Assembly (NCBI RefSeq): GCF_050948215.1
Contig: NC_135158.1
Coordinates: 2,341,822-2,405,821, forward strand
Direction of reading: 5' to 3'
Source: Halictus rubicundus
Lineage: Eukaryota; Arthropoda; Insecta; Hymenoptera; Halictidae
DNA: 64,000 nt
Shown here one piece after another: positions 55,301-64,000 of the stretch (the first letter of the stretch is position 1; the number at the start of each line of letters is the position of its first letter). The notes beneath the pieces are model-generated. The model was not told where the DNA came from. It did not search any database and saw only the letters and a list, made by a program, of their open reading frames with translations. A program made the position numbers and the translations under genes.

Positions 55301-56754
55301 CCACGACTGTGCCCCGTAGAGCAATCTGTACCTACGACTGTTGTAGAGCAATATAAAAGAAGCTGAACCTTTCTAAATCTCGTCAGTGCCCTACAAAATG
55401 TTTCTATTTGTCTGATTCTATCTTCTGGCTAAGTGGGCGTGGCTTCGCTGCTCCCAAAGGTACCGATAGAGCGTCCTGTATAGCAATCTGTGTCCGAGGT
55501 TGATCCAGAGCAGTATGAAGCAAGTTAAACAATCCTCAATCTTATCAGTGTTCCGGGAGAAGGTTCTATCCGCCTGATTTTATCTTTTGGTTAAGTGGGC
55601 GTGGCTTCATAGCTCTTGTCGGAACCAAAACAGTCCCTAGACTCGTCCATAGAGATACAAAAAATAGTCTAAACGTCTTTGAATCTCGTCAAATACCTAA
55701 AAGAAGGTTTCATCGCTCTTTAAACCAAATGGGCGTGGTTTCGTAGCTCTGAGCGGTGCTCCGCGGAGCCAAAGCATTGCCCCAGAGGGCAAGCAGTGTT
55801 CAAACCTTTCCCGAAGCCTCCCGGATGATTTCCAACTCAATTTTATCGCACCTTCCCAAACAGTGTTCATTTTATCGCACCTTTCCAAACGTGATCGACT
55901 GAACCAATTAACAGACGTCGGAACAAACGGTTAATTAAAATCCCTGGCGCAGGTGCCGCTCCGGCAACCATCTCCCTTCTTTTACAAACGCACGCTCTTG
56001 CGGTGAAACGGACGCGAGGAATGAAAAGTTCTCTCCAAGTCGAAGGTTCGCCGAGGAGTCTCGAGAGCTTTGCTATCGGGCCGCTTTCAACCGTAGACGT
56101 CGGTCTAAAATTCGCGGGTTGCGAGCAGATACTGGAAGAGCTTCCGAGCTATTCAGACACTCCCCGGGCAAGATTAAAGTGGAAAAACGCTGAAGCATTC
56201 AATCCGGAGAGGTATTAAGTCAAAGAGATTTTGTTCGACCGTCGGGAGATCGGGAGGCAAGGAATGGACGGCCAGGTTTTCCGCGAAGGTCAAAAGTTGA
56301 AACGGTGTGGAGAGCTTACCTTTATCCGGAACCGTTCCCGCAACTCGGTTCGCGTCTTCAAGCACCTGGGCGGCATCTGCAGGCACCAGGTGAACGTGTC
56401 CACGGTGACCGGCTCCAGGTACCTTTCCATCGACGTGACCGTGTAACTGAAACGTACGATCGATCAATTAACTATCCGACGCGATACCCTTATCAGGACG
56501 GTGTCGGCGTGCCGGAACGCAATAATACGTCTAGGTTACTGTCAAGGCGTGTCCGCGAAACTGGAGAACGCCACAAGCAATTTCACGTCATTCGCGGAAG
56601 AACCCCGAAACATTTTCTTCCGACCAGAATTCCCATTGTTTTCCAATTGTTTCACTCACTTCTCCAGCCTCGAGCATAGACCATCTGCCGAGAGCACCCT
56701 GGAGGAAGACACGATCAGCAGGAAGCTCAGCAGCCATACCCTCTCGATGCTCAT
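40320..56754 (-). CDS. nimA: Nimrod A: EMI, NIM and EGF-like single-pass receptor
   Basis: Draper-like transmembrane protein. Nine exons from the right: 56754-56660, 56446-56320, 44835-44658, 43742-43625, 43251-43034, 42569-42288, 41682-41458, 41192-41049, 40462-40320; 509 residues, all phases closing. Signal peptide MSIERVWLLSFLLIVSSSRV. The EMI domain (about 27-84) is marked by YTVTSMERYLEPVTVDTFTW, then CLQMPPRC. NIM motif CCEGY at 85-89, one NIM repeat, then two Draper-like EGF modules (EEGTWGPECKEKCNC and AEGRWGPRCAFPCDC). A Thr-rich, unstructured stalk is 220-347. The membrane helix is about 348-373, and the tail is 374-509. The tail ends with EHIYDEIPLQ (Tyr493) in the last exon. For that exon I used the acceptor before 40462, not a nearer AG before 40451, because only it keeps phase. 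The EMI exons are separated from the rest by an 11.5-kb intron. Confidence 0.9.
40463..41048 (-). other. Intron 8 of NimA
   Basis: 586 bp, AT-rich, non-coding; nothing notable seen. Confidence 0.7.
41785..42090. repeat. Degenerate tandem repeat of about 102 bp, three copies
   Basis: Phrases agacttaaaccctcgataat (41787), agacctaaaccttcgataat (41889) and a third variant near 41990, each followed by a gctag and a tcttattaaa variant. Confidence 0.65.
42109..42171. repeat. Twin GTGTGATCACAC palindromes between direct repeats
   Basis: Perfect palindromes at 42119-42132 and 42148-42161 share the 12-bp core GTGTGATCACAC. Direct repeats of gaagttacg flank the pair (42112 and 42163). Confidence 0.9.
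42570..43033 (-). other. Intron 5 of NimA
   Basis: 464 bp, non-coding; nothing notable seen. Confidence 0.7.
43252..43624 (-). other. Intron 4 of NimA
   Basis: 373 bp, non-coding; nothing notable seen. Confidence 0.7.
43743..44657 (-). other. Intron 3 of NimA
   Basis: 915 bp, non-coding. The part 43850-44250 shows weak repetition of a 'cttaattcgagttcttaaag...tcccacgggaat' theme that recurs near 40620. Confidence 0.6.
45733..46312. repeat. 190-bp tandem repeat, about three copies
   Basis: gggaatttt marks copy starts at 45819, 46009 and 46199 (190-bp steps). Each is followed by agagaaaggtgttgg, agttggtgggtttgtta and aggcagatcctgctaaatct variants. Confidence 0.9.
47050..47246 (+). mobile_element. 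180-bp inverted-repeat element, copy 2
   Basis: Begins tttctcgatatatgtcaaca and ends gcgacatatatcgcgaagag. The centre has the dyad ggggctataccccacggca. Same family as the copies at 11486 and 51641. Confidence 0.7.
48120..48615. repeat. 190-bp tandem repeat, diverged second cluster
   Basis: Three diverged copies related to the array at 45733-46312: (g)ggaattt starts near 48143, 48326 and 48520, with shared cttgccaggcttgtt and tcaagcatttcttgctaaat themes. Confidence 0.7.
50140..50960. repeat. Degenerate tandem repeat of about 100-125 bp
   Basis: The phrase ttccaaac(c/a)g(g/c)ctcaaac recurs near 50210, 50470, 50570, 50685, 50808 and 50930, each followed by a tcctc/gctc variant. Strongly diverged. 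Confidence 0.6.
51641..51807 (+). mobile_element. 180-bp inverted-repeat element, copy 3
   Basis: Begins ggtgaattctcgatatatgt and ends catagagaaatcactg. The internal sequence is nearly the reverse complement of copy 1 (shared ggggtataccccgcggtagt). Confidence 0.7.
55020..55800. repeat. Minisatellite of about 150-160 bp around 'agtgggcgtggc'
   Basis: gggcgtgg occurs at 55121, 55273, 55435, 55597 and 55731, about 135-160 bp apart. Each is followed by cttc...gctccc and a gccccg..gagca(a) dyad remnant. This is the reverse-orientation relative of the array at 39100-39900. Confidence 0.8.
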
Positions 56755-58499
56755 CTCAGCAAAATCTGCAATCAGATCGACATCAAAAGTTTCTTGAAGT
56801 ATAACCGCGCGTTGTTATGCTTACGAATAAAAATCGCAGTCCGTACTGACGGCTAGGCCTGTTGCGATGTTCTAGAACGTCCCGAGTCTAAACATCCCGA
56901 AGAGAGGTCGGCGTCGTTGCAGGTTAATACGACGCCCTCGTCGTCGTCGTCGATATCTCGCGTGTCATTCTTTCGCCGGAAGCGGGCAGAGCTACCGTCT
57001 GGGCAGCCGGTGTCCCTGTACGCAGAAGTGTCTAGTTACTATCGGTAACACGAGACCAACGACAATACGATAACACGATATTACGATCGTCGAACCGTTG
57101 TGTCCGAGAGGCTGATGGAAAAGCGCGTTTTCCAGAGAAAGTGGTCGGCCATGCGATCGGTAGTCGATCTTGCGAGAAAGCGTCGCAGGTATTCGTTTAC
57201 AATGTTTTGCGATGGTCCACGCTTTCGCGTCTTACCATTAACCCTTTTTTTATTGCCTCATTACTAGACGGCGGACTTTGTGCTCTTACGATAAAAAATT
57301 CTAGGATACCGGTCTCTATTTTAATTCTGATATCAACGAGAAATATAAATTTTGCGGATTAAATTCGGAAAAATAAGGGCCCCCTTTTTTCAGTTTCACT
57401 TTGGATTATACAGTAGACAAACATTATTCAGGAGGATCGTAGTATGCTTGCCGGGCTCGAGGTAGCTTTTAGAAGTTCGAAATAGTTTCGCGAGTCTCTA
57501 GAAACGCTCCGAGTGCGCCAGCCAGTTCCGAAATGAAGAAAATACCAGAGAGACTGAGGGGAAAGGGGCGTTCGTTGTTCAGACGACGCGGCCGGAAATT
57601 GTGTCGCCGATATTTGCCGTGGAAGGAGCAAACGGTCCCTTTCAAAGGACGTCCTTCGCGACAGGAAGTATTAACTTGCTCCAATTGGCTGATTGGCTCG
57701 ACAATACACGGGTGACGCGTCTAATAAACATACGACCCGACGTAAATAACGCGCCGCCGACGAAAGGTCGCTCGAAAGAAGCCTGCGCGGTGAAAACCAG
57801 CTTTTGAAATTTCTCGAAGAAACCATTACCTTCGCAATGCTGCGAGAAAATTGCCCGTAACACATTCGTTATGAGCGAATAAAAATGGTCCGGTCAAATA
57901 CGAAACTGTGAAAACATTCGAAGAATCGAATGACGTTACATAATTTTGAACTTCTTCAAATTATTGAAAGAGGTAATACATTTTCATTCGACTTCCGTTT
58001 CTCACGAGTGACTTGCAGAATTTTTATTTTTATTTTCGGGAAATACATTTTCATTTCACTTCTGATTCTCTCAACTGACCTGGAGAATTTTTATATTGCG
58101 CGAACACGACACAAACCTGCTTCAACTTCGGAAGACTTCCGTGAGAAATTTGTTGGTAATGACTGTTAAAGTAACGTTCAAAATATACGCAAAAAAAATT
58201 GCCCGAGTTTCAAAATCTCAGAGGAATCTCGAATTCATTGAAACGTTTGTCGGAGGAAATGATTCAAGCTTCGAGAACAGGAAGGTAATCAGGATCGAAT
58301 TGAATTTCGATTTCAATGGCAAACTTACGTCCAGTCCGATGACGCGTTTCCAGTTTCGATGACACTGAACACCGTCTGATCCAGTTCTACTGTCGCTGAC
58401 AGTCCCGCTCCCAGTTCGATGGGCCTCCATCGACCACATGTGGTTTCTAGTTCAATTTCAATTTTTTCCAGCCACCCCATAGAGAAGGAGAGAATGGGC

Positions 58500-58505
<6 letters not shown>

Positions 58506-58547
<42 letters not shown>

Positions 58548-58549
58548 TG
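58506..58549. repeat. (GA)n microsatellite
   Basis: Nearly pure GA dinucleotides, matching the (TC)n class seen elsewhere. Confidence 0.95.
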
Positions 58550-59179
58550 AGAGGGCACCGCGCATCTGTTCGAATCGTGAGAAATACCGTTACCCGTCCC
58601 CGTCCCCGTCCCCCCCTGCACAATACATTATCTTGTCACGAAGCGTCTCGTGAATGAACCGGCAGCCAGGAATGCCACTTATTTCGAGGAAGATAGCATC
58701 TCGATACCCAGGTTCTCATAGGAAGACACTTATTTCGAAGTTAGATCTGCCGATAAACTACGAGAACGTCGATCCTGCTGGCGTCTCGATCACCTCGATC
58801 ACCTCGATTACGTCGTCGGACTCGTCTTCGAGCGAAACTCGACTTTAATGGAGCCGTTTGGGTCGTTTTCGACGTCTTTCACGATTACAAAATCCTCTTA
58901 TCTAATAGAATTTACTGGTTGGTCGACAGGCCTCTCTTGGACCTAAAACGTTTTTCTAATACTTAAACTTTCGATTTGCGCAACCTGGAGACATTCCTCA
59001 ATTTTTCTTTCGAACCCTCAAGAACCCAAGAGAACATGCTGTGGCCTTCGGTAATAATATATTACTTTAAAGAAAATGGTTTTGGTGAAGATTTTAAACA
59101 GAATCTGTCAAAAAAGTGTTGGATTATTTTCAATATTTTCTCTTCTTCTTCAGCTTCTCAGACCCTTTCTTCAGTGATT

Positions 59180-60280
59180 AACAAAATGGTACAGGGCTTA
59201 GGGAAAAATCGGGCTGCCTCAGAAAGAAGGACTAAAAAATTGTACCTTGTTCACGAGGAACAGGGGACGATGTCTACGGTATTAAAAAATTGTAGGAAAA
59301 TCACAAACGAATAAAATTTAAATTATCGGCTATTGCGCAAACCGTGACCCAATAAAGTCAAAGTTATCTAACAGCATCTCGTTTATGCGAGTTTACGAAC
59401 AAAGATTAAAGACACCCTGCACCTTCTTTTCACAGTGAATGGAAAGTTGCTGGGAAGCCTGCAGCATCCTAAAACCGTCGAATGCAAAATCCACGAGCAA
59501 TTACACTAGAGCCCGCCTCGTAAACCAGTTAGCAGGTCGTCGAGTGACTTCATTTCGCGTTTCTCTCGGATGACTATGGCAAAAAGTCGACACGTATTAC
59601 GCGATCGAGTCTGGCGAAATTATATCGAACGCGTGGCGAATTACCACTCGTGCGCGTTCCTTTGGGTTTCTTTTTTTCTCGCGACTGTGGGCAATTTTGT
59701 AACAGTCGTTGAAGACGAGTGAGTTGGGTTAACTGGTCGTCGGCAAAAAGGTTTATTGCTCCTCTCGTGATTTCAAGTGTACGTAAAAATGTTGAAGCCT
59801 TAAAACAGTCGATTCAAGGATTTTACAGGATCCAGAAAGAAACAAGGGTGACGACATGAGAACAAGGGTGAGAACATTTTACGACCTTGCGGAATGAAAT
59901 TAAAAAATTGTACAAGACTTAGGAAAGTGTAAGCGACGATGGCTAGGACTTAGAAAAATGTGGCCTCAAAAACTTGGATTAAAAAATTGTACACGATGTA
60001 TAAAGAACAAGAGTTAGTGTCTATAGTATAAGAAAATTTTAGGACCTTGCAAGACGAAATTAAAAAATTGTACAAAATCTAGGATCGCACAAAAGATGGT
60101 TCCTAAGGCTTCAGAAACTTGGATTAAAAATTTGTATACCATGTAAACGTTGCGAGGGGTGATGTCTATGTCCTAAAAATTTCCACAGCGTTCAGAAATG
60201 GTGAAGAAGTGATTTCAAGGATCTAAGAAAAATGGTAAGGCGTTCAAAAAATTGTACCACCTACAAAAATCTAAACACTA
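59180..60280. repeat. Diverged tandem array around 'ttaaaaaattgtac'
   Basis: The phrase ttaaaaaattgta recurs near 59235, 59283, 59920, 59982, 60063 and 60127. The last four alternate in a larger unit of about 144 bp, followed by gacttagga or gatgtataa variants. Confidence 0.65.
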
Positions 60281-63200
60281 TCTCAGGAACAGGTGCACGG
60301 ATGAATGAGCCGCAAAAGCGCATCGAAATCGGCCCGAGAATATCATCGTCGAGATGATGAGTGACGAAATCAGCATCGGATCGGTCGTTAAAGAAAATCG
60401 TCCTGTTCTCACGGCTTCGGAAAAATAGTAATTGTTACGGACGGCTAATTTCCGCCGAGGAATCCGTAATTACCCGGCCTCTCGGCAACAACGAAAGGCG
60501 ATTTGCCTTCGTACGTGATCCCCGTGGAATTTCACAAGCAATTATGTTACCACGGTCCCCTCGCCGATCAGCGAGAAGGACACGCGAAAATTCGCGAGAT
60601 AAATCATGCGTCGCCAGGCTAATGATCGTGTTGCGCAACCGGAGACCGTCTAACGCATTCTCACGAGGAGTGCGTTAATTAGAATGCCGCGAAAAATCGC
60701 ACGCAGTTACGCCGGGATTAATTGACGAAGCTCTCACGTCGAACACGGGACACGCGCGTCTCGCGGGAGGAGCACGAGGGAGTGTCCGCAATTAGGCGAA
60801 TCTTTCGCACAAAGGGTTGGCGAAATCGGTGGATTAGAGAGAACCGACGTTGCTCTCAGAGAAGAGCCGGGAGACTGCGAACTCTGCGAATTATCATTCA
60901 ATCGTAAAACTCGTTTCGCAATGCTCTATTCGAGTTTCCGTTAGTGGTTCGTTATTTCTACAGGTTTTGCGTTCTTAATCGCGTCGTTCGCGCGAGTAAA
61001 AAGCTTAATGTTTTATTCAGTGAGCGGTCAAATACAAGAAAACCTGTACCTCAACGGACGTTAATTTTGACCGCATTTTTAGTACACGAGATCCGATCGG
61101 AAACAGAAGACGAGTGTTTCATGGCAAAATACTGCTCGAAAACGCGAATTTGCACGAGGATCCGCGGTCTGTTCGCGATTAACGCTGAATGGCGTCTATC
61201 CGAGGCAATTTATTATTGAATAGACGTGATGGCGCGATACGATTCGCAGGCAGGAGTCGCGATAATATGCTCGAACTTTCAAGCAAGCAGGAATTGCTCA
61301 ATGAACACGTAGGAAGTCGAAATTATGCGAACGGAAAATACGTACGAATTGATTGGTCCCTCGGGGAGTAATTGCAGTATGAAAACAACGGTCCTTCGTT
61401 CGATGGATCCAAAGGCCACAAGGATCCACAAGCTTTATCCACGGAAACTGGAAGCTCTCGCTTTCACTGGGCCCGGCGCCGGTCCCGAAAATCTTCGGTG
61501 ATCGTTGGGACTCCTAAAAGGACTCCCGAAGATCGTCCTCTCTCGAGGGAAAGGTGAGATTCGCGTAAGGGCGAAGACGTCACCGACGCTTTCACAGACC
61601 GATTCGCAACTGGCTCCACGTCCGTAACGAGCAATTGGTCGTCGCCGGCACTCGGAATGCACTTGTGGCACAATGAACTCCGACCCCAGTCGACAAACGA
61701 CAACTGCAACGGGAAGAAGGTGGGGTCAGGAGATCCCAGAAGGGGACGGGGCCCTCTCAAACCGTGACAGAGAGAATGAAAACGAGAGGGAGAGAGAGAG
61801 GGAGCGAGAGCAGAAGAGTGGACGACTGTCACGCGAGTACTAACGGAGTCTACGGGGAGATCCTGCGGAGACATTGACACTGCCCGACAACTGTGAACCT
61901 TCGACGAACCGTAACGAAGTTCACGACCTAGGTGCATCCGTCTTTCCTGGTCCTCAAAGGCGCAACAACTCCGAAGATCCTCTGATCCCGGCAGACCAAT
62001 TTGCATGAGGTCTGGGTCAACTCGCTTCGGGGAATCTCGCTAATTGGCGGAATTGATGAATCAAGCTTGTTTTCGGGCCCTGGACCTTGCTGCGGGTTCG
62101 AGGAACCGCTGTTTCGCATCCAAAGGGCAGAATTAACCTTATCGAACTTTTTGGAGCTCCGTTAAACAGACAAATTGAAATAATAATTGTCTGAATCAAT
62201 TTCAAGACGCAGGAGCTAGAAATTAATTTCTAATCTTAATCATTTTAACGAAAGGGTTAAGCTGAAACTAATACAGTGACGTCTTAAATTCATTTTGACA
62301 CGTCCACTGCGTTACGTGCACACAATCCCAAGTCCATCGATCAGTCTCAGTGTCCAGCATGTTCATCTGTTAAAGATTTGTGGGAGAAAAGGATCGCGGA
62401 TCGACGTCGTAGACAGAAACGTCCTGGTCGCAGATTGATTCGGTTGGTGGAGGTCGGCTTAGCATACGCGTCCGATGATGGACCAATGAATAACGCAGCC
62501 GGCCACGGTTTCGAGTAATGCACGTAATTTCGCGCGGCGAAGCGTGGGCGTCGAGGAGATTGGTCCGACTCGACATTGAGAGACCCTGAGTGTGCTGGCC
62601 TAAATTAAAACGAGCAGTCTTCTCGTAATTACTAGCTCACCGGCGCGGCGAGGAAGAAGGCCTCGGGACAGGAGCGAGAGTGGAAAATTGAAACGGGCAA
62701 GCGCGTTACTTTCCGCGCGACGGGTAATCGAAACGATCTTACGGCGGAGAGTCCGTCAATTGATTTCAATTGTTCGCCGAGATTCTATGGAATTATTTGG
62801 ACGAACGTGTTCCGGGTGCCCGATGTTTCCCCGATGTCCGAGATAACGTTTTCCAGCTAAATCGAAAGACCGAATAACCGTGGGCAGTCGCCGGCATTGT
62901 CGGAGAGCACCGGGCTCGCATAATGGGATGATTGGTTAGGGCAATTCGCCGCGTTCCCTCTTGTTCTCCCAGCACGCAATAGAACAGACCTAGTCTCGTT
63001 TAATCCCGTGACGAACAACATCCGATCAAACCGAGTAATTAACAATCAACGACGGGGGACAAAAATTCGAGCTTTCCGATCCGCGCACCCCCGAACCGGA
63101 AGCGGAGGCTTCGCTGGTTAAAACTTCCGCCATTTTCTTCAAACGATTCCCAGCTCGCGAAACTCTATCCTTATCTTTAATTAAGCGGGCCTGAGCAAAG

Positions 63201-64000
63201 TTTTTCGACGAATTTATATCTCCCAAATGAGATTTAAAGTAGTAACAGTTGGAAATTAGTGTGCTCTAATTGCCCTAATGGGATTAGGTCTTCACTTGGA
63301 CTTATCTCGAAGTGTAAGTAAAATAAATGTAAACACAAAATTCTCCTTATTTCGACGTTCATTAAATTTTTATTTGCCCTCATTAGACTGCGGATTTTCT
63401 GTACTCATAACAAAAATAAGCAGGTCCAAAGCAGACCAGTGAAAACATTTAAAGTACTCGATAATCGATGGTGATACAATTTGCGGCTAAAATTCTTATT
63501 TTGCATAAAAATCCGCCACAGCAATATAAATGCTTGAGACTCGGTAGGAAGATTAAAATAATTAAGGCCCCAGTAAGATTATTAAAGCTCGAAAGCAATT
63601 TCCGAGTGGTTTCCGTTCCTCGCAGCGGAACAGAAAATTTCTCGCATAAAGATCTCCTAATTATTCATCTGGGAAGCATCCTGGCGAGATGAAAACAAGA
63701 TGGCGTCGCCGTAGAAGCTCGTCCGTGAGATTTTCTATCCGACGCGACGGTATTTCGAAAAATAGTCGGACCCTCTGAAAATAGAGAGAATTGAATTTCC
63801 GGTGAGCGGCGACGACGACGTAACGCGTTCGCCGACGTAATTAACAGTTTTAATGACCCACGGGACGCTTGATGAGACTCGGCCAGCCAATGCCGACTCG
63901 CCCGAGAGTGACAGTGCTCCCAACAACAGATTGGTTTATCAATATCGCGACAATATTCTGAATAATTGCCCGGTTATCGTTTCCGTCACACGCGACGTCT

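Larger units (their letters stand above)
44836..56319 (-). other. Intron 2 of NimA (11.5 kb)
   Basis: Separates the signal peptide/EMI exons from the NIM/EGF exons. It is filled with tandem arrays (45733-46312, 48120-48615, 50140-50960, 55020-55800) and two copies of a 180-bp inverted-repeat element. I examined it for nested genes on both strands and found no supported coding exon. Confidence 0.65.
56755..64000. other. Right-hand region without a supported gene
   Basis: Upstream flank of NimA; its promoter should lie just right of 56754. I saw only low-complexity DNA: a (GA)n run at 58506-58549, a diverged tandem array at 59180-60280, and dispersed 'ttagactgcggat' type elements near 57263 and 63385. 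All open frames lack domain features and codon bias. Confidence 0.6.

Noticed and set aside
61464..62006. Minus-strand 180-codon open frame in the right-hand region
   Set aside because: No recognisable domain, ordinary intergenic composition, no flanking splice-supported exons.
1..64000. CRISPR arrays, bacterial operons, viral genes, tRNA or rRNA genes
   Set aside because: The window is eukaryotic nuclear DNA. Tandem repeats here lack CRISPR geometry, and I saw no cloverleaf or rRNA core sequence by eye; a tRNA scan was not possible.

Overview
The window is nuclear DNA from an insect. Genes are split by GT-AG introns, and they include an insect gustatory receptor and three members of the Nimrod family of phagocytosis and immune genes. 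The gene content, the CpG-rich intergenic DNA and the style of the small dispersed repeats suggest a hymenopteran, perhaps a bee; the order is an inference, not a proof.

Layout, left to right. (1) 572-2420 (+): the last two coding exons of a cytosolic Hsc70 (Hsc70-4 type) whose first exon lies left of the window. (2) 3108-4699 (-): a three-exon gustatory receptor, convergent with Hsc70. (3) 8124-24057 (-): a seven-exon gene for an unrecognised 439-residue single-pass membrane protein with a signal peptide, an acidic segment, two Cys-rich modules, one membrane helix and a long cytoplasmic tail. (4) 27570-32035 (-): a nine-exon NimC-type transmembrane receptor with about 17 NIM/EGF-like repeats. 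(5) 32621-36292 (-): a four-exon NimB-type secreted protein with about 15 such repeats. (6) 40320-56754 (-): a nine-exon NimA gene (signal peptide, EMI domain, CCxGY NIM motif, EGF-like modules, membrane helix, tyrosine-bearing tail) with an 11.5-kb second intron. (7) 56755-64000: no gene that I can support.

NimA, NimB, NimC and the unrecognised gene are consecutive on the same strand. Together they look like a co-linear block of cell-surface and secreted proteins of haemocyte or phagocytic type. NimA and NimC would be tethered receptors and NimB a soluble relative. The unrecognised gene is the most interesting element because it sits beside the block, has receptor architecture, and belongs to no family I can name.

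The introns and intergenic DNA are rich in degenerate tandem repeats (units of about 55, 102, 115, 145, 150, 160 and 190 bp), TA-flanked inverted-repeat elements and microsatellites. All exon boundaries were worked out by hand from splice consensus, reading phase and protein sense, and every gene model closes in frame. 5' untranslated exons could not be located.
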